A stretch of 37,220 nucleotides of DNA from Candidatus Poribacteria bacterium (GCA_022394775.1 JAGFCB010000009.1:1-37220), one strand, 5' to 3'. Shown: positions 17,215 through 25,750, counted from the first letter of the stretch. Translations and numbers: made by a program. Notes: generated by a model not told the origin, from the sequence alone.

Positions 17215-17460
17215 ATGGCTCTCGATTGGAAACCACGCCACAGGGATATGATTATCGGAGGGATTCCGTGGTTAGCCAGAATCAGCGATAAAGCCAACGC
17301 ACAATTGCAGGGCGTTATCGGTGAATATATCTATCCGTGACCGCAGGATAAGATGTTCCTGGAGGAACATAAGATCAGCGCTGAGGAATTTGTTGAAATG
17401 GTGAAAAATAATCCCTCAGACGATGAAATGATCGCGGCTATGAAGGAATTGAGTGAGTAG
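17215..17460 (+). CDS. DUF5069-like small selenoprotein (UGA at 17338-17340 read as Sec42)
   Basis: A perfect AGGAGGTG site lies 6 nt before ATG 17215. The frame reads 41 codons, a TGA, then 39 more codons to TAG 17460, giving an 81-residue product if the TGA is read through. The protein follows the DUF5069 pattern as I know it: I-P-W-L-A-R-I-S-D-K-A-N-A at the start, L-Q-G-V-I-G-E-Y-I-Y-P-[UGA]-P-Q-D-K-M-F-L in the middle, and a helical end (E-F-V-E-M-V-K). In family members the residue at the UGA is normally Cys (Y-x-Y-x-C-P-x-D). A downstream hairpin sits at the right distance. UGA at a conserved Cys, with coding on both sides, is the classic mark of a selenoprotein. Function of the family is unknown; the Sec suggests redox catalysis. 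The alternative is a pseudogene. Confidence 0.8.
17353..17370 (+). promoter_or_regulatory. Candidate bacterial SECIS hairpin for the UGA at 17338
   Basis: ATGTTCC (17353-17359) pairs perfectly with GGAACAT (17364-17370) around loop TGGA (17360-17363). The stem starts 12 nt after the UGA and the first loop G is 21 nt after it, nearly the geometry of E. coli fdhF (11 nt to the apical stem). A G in the first two loop positions meets the bacterial SECIS rule. It lies wholly within the coding frame. Confidence 0.7.
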
Positions 17461-17470
17461 TGGAAACACA

Positions 17471-17510
17471 AGAGGAGGGTTTCAGTCGGTTTTGAGACTG
17501 AACCCTCTTC
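17471..17510 (+). terminator. Long hairpin after the selenoprotein gene and before pheA
   Basis: Bases 17471-17487 pair with 17495-17510 through about 15 bp with one bulged T and one G-T pair; the core is GAGGGTT...AACCCTC plus CAGTC/GACTG. No T run follows, so it could be a terminator, a processing or stability hairpin, or part of a pheA leader. No Phe-rich leader peptide is seen. Confidence 0.45.
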
Positions 17511-17587
17511 TGAAACACAAGCAGACTCAGGTATAACAACCGCAGTTCACAACACTGTTACAACCGTATGAAACACGGAATGGCACG

Positions 17588-18670
17588 ATGGAGATCTATT
17601 CTTTGGAATTAACTGAGTACCGTGACCAAATCAACCAAATTGACGACCAGATTTTAGCCTTACTCCAGAAACGAGCGGAAATTTCTAAGAAGGTCGGTGC
17701 GGTGAAAGCAGAAACAGGTGCTGCACAGGTTTATGTTCCGCATCGGCAGAAGCAGGTTATTGAACGCTTGAAGGCGCAAAACCAAGACAAGTTCCCAGAA
17801 GCCGCGCTTGAATCAATTTGGACAGAGATTTTATCTGCCTCTCGTTCTTTGCAGGAGGCGGAACGGGTCGCCTTTCTCGGTCCCGTGGGTAGTTTCGGGC
17901 ACTTGGCGGCTCGAAGTCATTTCGGCGCGTCAACGCAATTCATCCCTGTTCACCCCCAAGTTGACATCTTTGGTGAGGTCGAATCCGGTAGGGCGGATTA
18001 CGGCGTAGTCGCTATCGAGAATTCGCTGCAGGGCACTGTTCGAGACGTTTTAGAACGCTTCCAACACACACCATTGTGGATTTGCGCGGAAACATTTCAG
18101 CCGATAAAACAGCATTTGTTGTCAAAGTCGTCACTCACAGAAATCCAGTGTATCTACTCGCATCCACAACCCTTCGCGCAATGCAGGGTATGGCTAAAGC
18201 AATATCTCGGTAATGTTGAACAGATCGAAGTTGTTAGCACATCTGAAGCGGCGCAGCGTGCTTCACAAGAACCATTCGCAGCTGCCATAGCGAGTGAACT
18301 CGCAAGCGAGATTTATCAGATCCCAATTGTTGCAAACGCCATTATGGATGAACCCGATAACACAACCCGATTCTTTATCATTGGGAGTCAGATGGCAGAT
18401 CCAAGTGGATACGATCGGACTTCGCTCTTTTTTGCAATTCAGGACAAGGTTGGTGCTTTGCACCGAGTCCTCGGTATTTTAGAGGATGCCGAGTTAAATC
18501 TAACTTACCTCGAATCTCTTCCGTCACGCACCAAACCCTGGGAATATGTTTTCTTTGCTGAGATGGAAGGTCATATTGCTGAAGAACGCGTCCTCGTAGC
18601 GATTGGGCAGCTCGAAGAATTGTGTGCGAATGTCAATGTTATCGGATCCTATCCGCGTGGGACGGCTTAA
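17588..18670 (+). CDS. pheA: Bifunctional chorismate mutase/prephenate dehydratase (P-protein)
   Basis: 360 residues in the standard three-domain order. Residues about 5-95 are an AroQ chorismate mutase (Y-R-D-Q-I-N-Q-I-D-D-Q-I-L-A-L-L, K-K-V-G-A-V-K). About 95-272 are prephenate dehydratase (V-A-F-L-G-P-V-G-S-F-G-H, V-A-I-E-N-S-L-Q-G-T-V). About 277-355 form an ACT domain with G-A-L-H and E-S-L-P-S-R, the usual Phe-binding feedback sites. It converts chorismate to phenylpyruvate for phenylalanine synthesis in the cytoplasm. The T-R dyad of prephenate dehydratase is present as N-T-T-R-F-F. Its stop overlaps the queG start by one base (TAATG), so the two are translationally coupled. Confidence 0.95.
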   Translation: MEIYSLELTEYRDQINQIDDQILALLQKRAEISKKVGAVKAETGAAQVYVPHRQKQVIERLKAQNQDKFPEAALESIWTEILSASRSLQEAERVAFLGPVGSFGHLAARSHFGASTQFIPVHPQVDIFGEVESGRADYGVVAIENSLQGTVRDVLERFQHTPLWICAETFQPIKQHLLSKSSLTEIQCIYSHPQPFAQCRVWLKQYLGNVEQIEVVSTSEAAQRASQEPFAAAIASELASEIYQIPIVANAIMDEPDNTTRFFIIGSQMADPSGYDRTSLFFAIQDKVGALHRVLGILEDAELNLTYLESLPSRTKPWEYVFFAEMEGHIAEERVLVAIGQLEELCANVNVIGSYPRGTA

Positions 18671-19830
18671 TGTCAACGCTAACGCAACAAATTTATCAGC
18701 GCGCAAATGAACTCGGATTTGAACTCGTTGGAATTACACCTGCAGCACAGAGTGAAACAATCGAGCGGTATCAACGATGGATAGAAAATGGATACGCCGG
18801 GAAGATGGGTTACCTCAAAAGGCATCTCCCGCTGAAGACTGATGTTCGCCAACTTCTATCAGAAGCGAAATCGGTCATCAGCCTCGCAATAAACTATTAT
18901 ACCCTCGATCCGCCGAAGGCACTCGCGGAAGATCCCACACGTGGACAGATTTCGCGTTACGCGTGGGGCGACGATTATCACGATGTCATCCGTCAACGCC
19001 TTGCAGAACTTATCGATTTTATTAAACAGACTGCCGAAGCCGAATTGAAAACACGAATCTGTGTAGATACCGCACCTATTATCGAAAGGGAGTACGCCCA
19101 AAAAGCTGGGCTTGGTTGGATCGGTAAGAATACGAATCTAATTCATTGGCGTTCTGGCTCCTGGTATTTCCTCGCGGAGGTGCTTATCAACATCACCTTG
19201 GAAGCAGACACACCTTCCGTCCGTGGGAGTTGTGGTACTTGCACACGCTGCATTGAAGCATGCCCAACAGACGCGATTATTGAACCGAATGTCCTTGATT
19301 CTCGGCTCTGTATCTCCTATCTAACAATCGAACTGAAGGGGGGGATTCCAAAGGCACTACGCCCCAAAATCGGTAACTTAATTTTTGGATGCGACATCTG
19401 TCAAGAGGTCTGTCCATGGAACAGTAAAGCCGTTTCAACGGACGAACCAGCGTTCCAACCGCGTGCGGAAAATTTCGCGCCTAAGTTGCTATCACTTATG
19501 GGCATGACGCAGCAAGAGTTTAGCCGACGGTTCAAGGGAAGTCCCATCAAACGTACCAAACGTCGCGGATTTTTACGAAATGTCCTTGTCGCTATCGGTA
19601 ATTGGGGAGATCGGCGGGCAGTTCCCGCACTCAAAGCTGCACTCTCCGACGATGAAACTTTAGTTCGCAGCCATGCCGCTTGGGCACTCGGAAGAATCGG
19701 CAGCGACACTGCCAAGCAGATACTGCAAACACGATTAACTGTTGAAACTGAACAAGAAGTAATCACTGAAATTCAGGACGCGCTCTTAGAAACAGCGCAA
19801 CCATCACAAAGGAGTAAAAACAATGCCTGA
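18670..19830 (+). CDS. queG: Epoxyqueuosine reductase QueG
   Basis: The start at ATG 18670 overlaps the pheA stop (TAATG); the product is 386 residues. QueG reduces epoxyqueuosine to queuosine in tRNA, the last step of the pathway, using cobalamin and two [4Fe-4S] clusters. The cobalamin-binding N-terminal domain carries I-S-L-A-I-N-Y-Y and an R-Y-A-W-G-D-D-Y-H motif. Cluster cysteines are seen at C188-x2-C191-x2-C194-x3-C198-P and C241-x2-C244-x3-C248-P-W-N. Residues about 315-375 are a HEAT-like repeat (H-A-A-W-A-L-G-R-I-G) that contacts tRNA in known structures. queF lies 4 kb downstream; other que genes are not in the window. It overlaps the next gene by 8 bases. Confidence 0.95.
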   Translation: MSTLTQQIYQRANELGFELVGITPAAQSETIERYQRWIENGYAGKMGYLKRHLPLKTDVRQLLSEAKSVISLAINYYTLDPPKALAEDPTRGQISRYAWGDDYHDVIRQRLAELIDFIKQTAEAELKTRICVDTAPIIEREYAQKAGLGWIGKNTNLIHWRSGSWYFLAEVLINITLEADTPSVRGSCGTCTRCIEACPTDAIIEPNVLDSRLCISYLTIELKGGIPKALRPKIGNLIFGCDICQEVCPWNSKAVSTDEPAFQPRAENFAPKLLSLMGMTQQEFSRRFKGSPIKRTKRRGFLRNVLVAIGNWGDRRAVPALKAALSDDETLVRSHAAWALGRIGSDTAKQILQTRLTVETEQEVITEIQDALLETAQPSQRSKNNA

Positions 19831-20446
19831 AACAACGAATGGACATCATCATATTCCATCTCCGGGTGCTGGAACCAATGGACTCGCGTGGCGGGGCACA
19901 TCGCTTTGGAGTGTTGAAGGTGTCGGTCCCATCCATGAAATTAATCCTGAGACCGGTGAGGTTTTATTATCACTTACGCCACCTTACCCCGGCGGCGCTG
20001 GTTTGGAATGGGCAGGTGAGTATCTTTGGTACAATAGTATATGGCAACAAACCTTCTATAAACTCTCGATTCCTGATCTGGAAGTCGTTACAACATTCCC
20101 ATCGCCTGCGGAAGGTCCACACGGATTGGCTTATGATGGTGAACATCTCTGGAGCGTTGATATGAACACGAGTCGGTTCATCAAACAGTGTCCTGAAACT
20201 GGCGAAATCCTTGCCGAACTGTCAACGCCGGGCGGTCGCGCACACGGACTCGCATGGGACGGCGAAGCACTCTGGAACGCCGATACAAACGACCATGTGG
20301 TTTACCGAATTCACCCCGAATCTGGTGAGGTGCTCAATTCCGTTTCCTGTCCAAGTGAACCGCATGGGCTGACTTGGGACGGCACGGCGTTATGGTACGG
20401 CGAAGATAAGGCGCAAACAATCCATAGACTCAATATATCGGAGTAA
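19823..20446 (+). CDS. Small beta-propeller protein with G-L-A-W-D-G repeats
   Basis: 207 residues starting within the end of queG (8-base overlap) with AAAGGAG 7 nt before ATG. Four to five repeats of about 45 residues carry H-G-L-A-x-D-G-x-x-L-W followed by a strand and I-x-P-E-T-G-E-V, the pattern of NHL/SMP-30-type or glutaminyl-cyclase-like propellers. There is no signal peptide, so the protein is probably cytoplasmic. The propeller is short (about five blades), so it may oligomerise or form a partial propeller. No catalytic residues are identifiable. Coupling to queG looks like operon packing rather than shared function. Confidence 0.75.
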   Translation: MPETTNGHHHIPSPGAGTNGLAWRGTSLWSVEGVGPIHEINPETGEVLLSLTPPYPGGAGLEWAGEYLWYNSIWQQTFYKLSIPDLEVVTTFPSPAEGPHGLAYDGEHLWSVDMNTSRFIKQCPETGEILAELSTPGGRAHGLAWDGEALWNADTNDHVVYRIHPESGEVLNSVSCPSEPHGLTWDGTALWYGEDKAQTIHRLNISE

Positions 20447-20638
20447 CGCCAAGTACAAGGTGAAGGATTAAGAAGCTACGTTGACTACGTTCACTCCTAT
20501 AATCGATGGTCGTGTTCAATAAATGAACAGCAAACTATAGATTATATTGGAGATATGTCGGAATTTGCCAACTTTATATCAACTTTTGGGTGGCATGGAA
20601 TTTGCTACAAGTCTATGAGGGTGGTTTATAAATCAAAT

Positions 20639-20856
20639 AGGACTTACGCAGCCCCCACTGTAGTCGGGGTTTTATAGTCAAGCCCATAATGATTTGTGTA
20701 TCCGCGGGGCACCGTAGAGGTTGGGTAACCCAACCTCTACTACGAGTGGAGCGTGCGGATCTCTACCGTGGAGTGTTCACATATTTTCGGGCTTCGCTAT
20801 AAACCCTACCTGCAGTGCGTATGATATCCGTTATCATGGAAAAATGCGTAAGTCCT
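20639..20856. mobile_element. 218-bp MITE-like element with 12-bp perfect terminal inverted repeats
   Basis: AGGACTTACGCA (20639-20650) and TGCGTAAGTCCT (20845-20856) are exact inverted ends. Internally, further arms pair (for example GGGGTTTTATAG near 20667 with CTATAAACCC near 20800). The centre is a 13-1-13 palindrome at 20714-20740 (arms GTAGAGGTTGGGT and ACCCAACCTCTAC). There is no ORF and no clear target duplication. Nested inverted repeats without a transposase fit a MITE moved in trans. The rest of the 20447-21182 gap shows no credible gene; two near copies of a CCNATTTNGTGCAAT-type motif lie around 20890-20936. Confidence 0.7.
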
Positions 20857-21182
20857 GTCAAAGTTTCCAAAGGTAAACAGTTAAGTCCGCCCTATTTCGT
20901 GCAATCGAATATCAGTATGCCCAATTTTGTGCAATGTTTCTCTGCCTTTTGTAGAATTGTAGAAAATCGCAAAGGTTATAGATGGCAATTTAGATGATAA
21001 TATGCACCCTTTTGGGTCATAAATTGTGTCATTAATAATTGGAATACGCATTGATAGATAACGGAAAAGAAGAATAAATTTCCGAAGAAACGCTACCAAT
21101 TTAAAAATTGTTTCACCGTAGTTTAGACGCATTTCTGTGGGTTCAGCGTATCGGGATAACGCCAAATAGTGAGGGGAGAGAA

Positions 21183-23966
21183 TTGAAAAAATTACAGATA
21201 ACAATACTAACCCTGCTCCTCGGAATCGGGTTAGTAATACAAAGCAGTGCGGATCGAGTGCAACTCAATACGAGTGCCGCCGTCATTCAAGACAACCTCG
21301 GGGCAAGTGTCGGTATCAGTGGCGATTACGCGATGGTGGGTGTTCCAGAAGATGATACCGACAACGGCAGAGATACCGGTTCGCTTCAAGTCTTTTTCCG
21401 TAGCGAAACCGGATGGGTGCAACATCAAAAACTGCACGCCAGTGACGGCGTAAGGGGCGACGAGTTTGGAACGGCACTCGCAATGAGTGGTGATTATGCT
21501 ATCGTTGGTGCACCGAGGAAAGACGACGCAGGAAATAACTCAGGTGCCGCTTATATCTTTACACGACAGGGCACGGTATGGGTGGAACAAGCGAAATTGG
21601 TCGCGCCCGATGCCCGCCCAGGCGACTATTTTGGGGTCTCGGTCGCTATTGATGAAGATACCGTCCTCGTTGGGGGGCATCGTATCAATAAACCCACCGC
21701 CGACGCAGGGTCCGTCTATGTCTTTGAGCGGCTTGGCAACAGTTGGCTCCTGACAGCGCATCTCACTGCTCCGGATGCTACCAAATTCGCATACTTCGGC
21801 TTTTCTGTCGGTATTGACGACGACACTGCTATCATCGGAGCAACCCGTGATGATGAAGCGGGTTTCGATGCTGGTGCTGCCTATGTCTTCGTACGCAAAG
21901 GCGTCGAATGGACATTCCAAGCGAAACTCCTCGGGAACAACACCGAATCAGAAGATAACTATGGATATGCTGTTGATGTTGATGGTGATTTCGCGATTGT
22001 AACCTCACCTAAAAATAGAGGCGCGGGTGCCGCTTACATCTACGAGCGTGAGGATACTGTATGGGAGCAAAAAAGAAATCGTGTCCGTATCCGTATGATT
22101 CCAATCGATCCGGATGGTGCCTCCGCTTTCGGGACCTCTGTTGACATCAGTGGCGAAACTGCCGTCATCGGAGCAACGGGCGGTAAGGTCGGCCAAGACG
22201 TGGTCGGCGCCGCTTATGTCTTTACACGAAACGAACCCCCATTCTGGAACCAACACACAAAACTTACCGCAAGCGATAGTCGCGGCGGTGATCAACTTGG
22301 ATATGCTGTCGCACTCAGTGGAAGCGAAGTTATCGCAGGCGCACCTAAACACAGCGCAGGTGGACTCGGTTCCGGGGCTGCTTACATTTATGAAGAAAAA
22401 GAAGATGGAACTTGGATAGAGGCTATCAAGTTAAGCGATGGCGAAACCGCATCCGAAGATCAGTTTGGAATCTCTGTCGCAATTAGTGGCAATTTAGCCA
22501 TTTCTGGCGCGCAACAAGATGATGATGTTGCCCCAAACGCCGGTGCCGCTTACATTTTTGAGCGGAGCGGTACCCTCTGGCTACAACGCACAAAACTTGT
22601 CGCTGACGATGCAAAGGCAGGGGATCTGTTCGGAAATACTGTCGCTATCAGCGGTGAAACCGTGGTGATTGGCGCACCTGGGGTTGATGATGCCGGACCG
22701 GAGTCCGGCGCGGCGTACGTCTTCACCTATTTAGGCGATGAATGGGTTCAGCGTGCAAAGTTAATCGGAGACGATACCAGCATGTTCGACCACTTCGGGA
22801 CAGCTGTCGCTGTCCATGAAGACACCGCTCTCATTGGAGCGCACGGAAAGGATGAAGGTGCTGAAGATTCTGGTGCCGCATACATCTTTGTCCGAAACGG
22901 GGTTGCTTGGATACAACAGGCAAAACTCGCGCATCAAAACGCAGTACCCGGCGATCAGTTCGGTCATGCTGTGGCTATCTACGGAGATAACGCACTCATC
23001 GGCGCACATCGCAGTGACGCAACAGGACCCGATTCTGGTGCCGCATACATCTTCACGCGCAACGGCGGGACATGGACCCAAGACTTTGAAATCATTCCAA
23101 ATGATAGTGGACTCGGCGACGAATTCGGTTATGCTGTAGACTTAACCAACGGTGTCGCTATCATCGGCGCGCCTAAGGAAGATCGAAGTGAACCGGATAT
23201 GGGGGCGGCTTATATTTTCGTGGAGACACGAACGGCTTGGCTGCAACAGTCGAAACTTACTGCCACCGAGGCAGAGGCAGACGACGAATTCGGATCAGCC
23301 GTCGCTATTCATCAAGACACAGCAATCGTCGGGGCATGGAAAGACGATCATCCCGCGGCTGACAGCAGAGATAATGCCTTAGAACCCCTACAGATCGACA
23401 AAGGTTCAGCCTACTCTTTTCTCAGAGATGGATTGACTTGGGTACAGAAACGCAGAATTGTTGCAAGTGGAACAAATCGATCGGATCTGTTCGGTGCCTC
23501 GGTTGCAATCAGAGGCGCGTTCGCTATCGTTGGGGCTGCAGGCAATGATAATGCTGGTGATAACGCCGGCTCCGCGTTTATCTATAACCCGATCGACCTC
23601 GGATTCCAATCAGCGGATGTTCCGTTCGCTGTTAATCCAGAATCGAAGACACTCACACTGCTCGGACATATCAAACAGACGATGATTTTCCAGAATTATC
23701 CGAACCCTTTTAACCCTGAAACATGGTTTCCATACAATCTCGCTGAACAAACCGAGGTTAACGTGAAAATCTACGATGTCGCCGGTGGGCTTGTCCGCCA
23801 ATTGAATATCGGGTTACAGGAGCCAGGGAGTTATCAGAGCCAAGAGAAAGCCGCGTATTGGGACGGCAGAGATGAATTTGGAACGAAAGTCGCAAGTGGT
23901 ATCTATTTCTATACATTTACCGCGGGCGATTTCCAAAGCACTCGCCGGATGGTCATTTTGAAATAA
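21183..23966 (+). CDS. Secreted FG-GAP repeat protein (about 14 repeats) with C-terminal FlgD/T9SS-type tail
   Basis: The start is TTG 21183, 5 nt after GAGGGGAGAG, giving 927 residues that open with a signal peptide (I-T-I-L-T-L-L-L-G-I-G-L-V-I-Q-S-S-A). The body is about 14 repeats of 55-65 residues, each with a D-x-F-G-x-x-V-A-I-x-G-D-x-A-I-V-G-A core, a D-D-x-x-G-x-x-S-G-A-A-Y-I-F step and an aromatic W before the next repeat. This is the FG-GAP/integrin-alpha-like propeller pattern, so it could fold as two seven-bladed propellers. The last 90 residues (Y-P-N-P-F-N-P-E-T, then a strand-rich segment with Y-W-D-G-R-D-E-F-G and S-G-I-Y-F-Y) match the FlgD-Ig/secretion-tail type. Likely an exported surface or adhesion protein. 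Confidence 0.88.
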   Translation: MKKLQITILTLLLGIGLVIQSSADRVQLNTSAAVIQDNLGASVGISGDYAMVGVPEDDTDNGRDTGSLQVFFRSETGWVQHQKLHASDGVRGDEFGTALAMSGDYAIVGAPRKDDAGNNSGAAYIFTRQGTVWVEQAKLVAPDARPGDYFGVSVAIDEDTVLVGGHRINKPTADAGSVYVFERLGNSWLLTAHLTAPDATKFAYFGFSVGIDDDTAIIGATRDDEAGFDAGAAYVFVRKGVEWTFQAKLLGNNTESEDNYGYAVDVDGDFAIVTSPKNRGAGAAYIYEREDTVWEQKRNRVRIRMIPIDPDGASAFGTSVDISGETAVIGATGGKVGQDVVGAAYVFTRNEPPFWNQHTKLTASDSRGGDQLGYAVALSGSEVIAGAPKHSAGGLGSGAAYIYEEKEDGTWIEAIKLSDGETASEDQFGISVAISGNLAISGAQQDDDVAPNAGAAYIFERSGTLWLQRTKLVADDAKAGDLFGNTVAISGETVVIGAPGVDDAGPESGAAYVFTYLGDEWVQRAKLIGDDTSMFDHFGTAVAVHEDTALIGAHGKDEGAEDSGAAYIFVRNGVAWIQQAKLAHQNAVPGDQFGHAVAIYGDNALIGAHRSDATGPDSGAAYIFTRNGGTWTQDFEIIPNDSGLGDEFGYAVDLTNGVAIIGAPKEDRSEPDMGAAYIFVETRTAWLQQSKLTATEAEADDEFGSAVAIHQDTAIVGAWKDDHPAADSRDNALEPLQIDKGSAYSFLRDGLTWVQKRRIVASGTNRSDLFGASVAIRGAFAIVGAAGNDNAGDNAGSAFIYNPIDLGFQSADVPFAVNPESKTLTLLGHIKQTMIFQNYPNPFNPETWFPYNLAEQTEVNVKIYDVAGGLVRQLNIGLQEPGSYQSQEKAAYWDGRDEFGTKVASGIYFYTFTAGDFQSTRRMVILK

Positions 23967-24052
23967 CGCCTCTTTAGCAAACCAACACTAATCTCTAAGC
24001 ACGGTAGGGTTTTTGCTGGGGATATTTGCTTGGGCGTTTCTGCGGATTTCTT

Positions 24053-24069
24053 CGCGGTTTCAAACCGCG
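24053..24069. terminator. GC-rich hairpin after the FG-GAP gene
   Basis: CGCGGTTT (24053-24060) and AAACCGCG (24062-24069) are inverted copies around one base and can fold as a 6-bp stem with a 5-base loop. It lies 87 bp after the stop of the FG-GAP gene. No T tract follows, so termination is possible but not certain. Confidence 0.35.
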
Positions 24070-24172
24070 CCGGGTCTTAATCCAAACCTCGCATATCCGA
24101 AGATCCATGTTCCAGGTTTATCCAGTTTATTTTCATTAAAATACGCCTAATAGGAAATAGTGGAGATATTAA

Positions 24173-24565
24173 ATGAGCCAGCACAACGGCTATGATGATT
24201 TACAAACCCATATCCCTGAATTAGAAACACCTCCAATCGAGACATGGGAAAATCAGTATAGCCATCGAGATTACACAATCGAAATCACCAACTTGGAATT
24301 CACTGCCGTATGCCCCAAAACGGGGTTACCGGATTTCGCCACAATCTGTATTACCTATGTTCCAGACCAACACTGCATCGAACTGAAGTCATTGAAGGAA
24401 TACTTCCTTTTCTACCGGCCTGTCGGTATCTTCCATGAGCATGTCGTGAATAAGGTGTTGGAGGACTTTGTTGAAGCGTGCAAGCCCCGGAAGGCGGAAG
24501 TCATCGGTAACTTCAATATCCGCGGCGGTATCAAAACGGTTGTGCGTGCAAGTTACCAATCCTGA
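24173..24565 (+). CDS. queF: NADPH-dependent 7-cyano-7-deazaguanine reductase QueF
   Basis: 130 residues, the size of the short, unimodular QueF. QueF reduces preQ0 nitrile to preQ1 with NADPH in the queuosine pathway. The catalytic Cys47 and Asp54 are seen in T-A-V-C-P-K-T-G-L-P-D-F, the NADPH motif is E70-L-K-S-L-K-E-Y-F, and F-H-E-H is at 87-90. GTGGAG precedes the ATG. It stands alone: a possible hairpin terminator of the previous gene lies upstream and a convergent oxidoreductase downstream. No preQ1 riboswitch is recognised in the 206 bp before it. It complements queG at 18670. Confidence 0.95.
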   Translation: MSQHNGYDDLQTHIPELETPPIETWENQYSHRDYTIEITNLEFTAVCPKTGLPDFATICITYVPDQHCIELKSLKEYFLFYRPVGIFHEHVVNKVLEDFVEACKPRKAEVIGNFNIRGGIKTVVRASYQS

Positions 24566-24626
24566 GCAAAACCGAGATCCGAAGCGCGCCTAAGAAATTC
24601 ACTAACAGATATATTTTTACATACAT

Positions 24627-24686
24627 AGGATTCTGCAGTGGAATCCTGAGAAAAGAGTTCGCCGAGGCACAGAAACCTCGGCGAAC
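24627..24686. terminator. Two hairpins between converging genes, probable bidirectional terminator
   Basis: AGGATTC/GAATCCT (24627-24633 with 24641-24647) is followed by a strong 11-bp stem, GTTCGCCGAGG (24657-24667) with CCTCGGCGAAC (24676-24686), around an 8-nt loop. It lies between queF (+) and an oxidoreductase (-), where a terminator for both strands is expected. There is no long T tract. Confidence 0.55.
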
Positions 24687-24712
24687 AGTTGCTCTCTGCG
24701 TGAATCCTAACT

Positions 24713-25750
24713 TTATGCAATGGGTACAGATCGACCAATTCGTGCTGATTCGTAGAGCGCATCAAAAATCTTCGCAATATTCAGCACCTCTTCCGCAGGT
24801 ACCGGAGACGGCAATCCTTCCCGAACAGCCTTGTGGAACGACTCAAATTCGCTCAGTAACCCTGTAAGCAGTTTCGGTTCGTAATTCACCATCTCATCTT
24901 TCTTATCAAGGTAAATCTGAAGCGGTTCATAAGTGGCACCCGCTAAATCGCCCATGAAGAACGTGCCGCCGATGTTCTCAATATGCGATGCCCAAGCGGT
25001 CTCTAAGGTCACTGTTAACCCACCTTCAAAGCGGATCGTGCCCATCGCGAAATCTTCAACCTCAAAATCTTCAGGATCCCATTTACCCCACGGATTGATG
25101 ACATCTTTTTTGTGTCCAAACTTCGTCGCTGTCATCCCGAACGCCTCAATCGGTTTCGGACAACCGATCATCCAGAGCAACACATCGAGAATATGCACAC
25201 CGATATCAATCAGCGGCCCACCGCCTGCGATGGCTTTACTCAAAAACGATGGTGAGGCAGGGACACCGCGCCGGCGCATCGCCATTGCCCGCGCATAATA
25301 GATGTCGCCGAAAAACCCTTCATCGTAGAGTTTTCGCAGCGTACGCGACTCAGCGCGAAACCGAGATTGTAAACCGATCTGTAGGACTTTGCCGCTCGCT
25401 TTCTGCGCATCCACCATCGCTTGCCCGTCAATCGCATTGGCAGCGATCGGTTTTTCACAGATAACGTGTTTTCCAGCTTTCAACGCCGCAATCGTCGGTC
25501 CAGCGTGGAAGTTATTCGGCGTGCAGACACTCACTGCATCAAGTTCATCCATCGCAGCCAATTCCTCATAATCACTAAAAACATGTGGAATATCGTACTG
25601 TTTCGCGAACGCTTTCGCACGCGCCTCGTCAATATCGCACGCGGCGATAATCGAGACACCCTTGACCCCTTTATGACCCGGAAGGTGTTTACCACCAGCA
25701 ATACCACCACACCCAACGATACCTACCTTAACTTCTTTAACCTTAGCCAT
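24713..25750 (-). CDS. Gfo/Idh/MocA family oxidoreductase
   Basis: The start is placed at ATG 25750, with GAAGGAG 5 nt upstream on the reverse strand, rather than the in-frame ATG 21 bases earlier. The product is 345 residues. K-V-G-I-V-G-C-G-G-I-A-G-G (8-20) is the Rossmann nucleotide loop and C-E-K-P-I-A (98-103) the family motif. G-G-G-P-L-I-D-I-G-V-H-I-L-D near 180 holds the conserved D-x-x-x-H active-site pair. It is probably a dehydrogenase of a sugar or cyclitol. It lies 27 bp downstream of the phytanoyl-CoA dioxygenase gene and is likely transcribed with it. The pairing suggests the same small-molecule pathway. Confidence 0.92.
   Translation of the reverse strand: MAKVKEVKVGIVGCGGIAGGKHLPGHKGVKGVSIIAACDIDEARAKAFAKQYDIPHVFSDYEELAAMDELDAVSVCTPNNFHAGPTIAALKAGKHVICEKPIAANAIDGQAMVDAQKASGKVLQIGLQSRFRAESRTLRKLYDEGFFGDIYYARAMAMRRRGVPASPSFLSKAIAGGGPLIDIGVHILDVLLWMIGCPKPIEAFGMTATKFGHKKDVINPWGKWDPEDFEVEDFAMGTIRFEGGLTVTLETAWASHIENIGGTFFMGDLAGATYEPLQIYLDKKDEMVNYEPKLLTGLLSEFESFHKAVREGLPSPVPAEEVLNIAKIFDALYESARIGRSVPIA

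Noticed and set aside
17215..17340. A separate 41-residue protein ending at the UGA
   Set aside because: The downstream 39 codons stay in frame and continue the DUF5069 pattern, including its C-terminal helix.
17471..17587. Phe-attenuation leader peptide before pheA
   Set aside because: No short ORF with clustered Phe codons and no terminator T tract.
20559..20681. Small ORF starting near 20555 that runs into the MITE-like element
   Set aside because: Weak ribosome site, no recognisable protein pattern, and its end is inside the repeat element.
23967..24172. preQ1 or cobalamin riboswitch before queF
   Set aside because: No conserved riboswitch core was found by eye; only a GC-rich hairpin is present.
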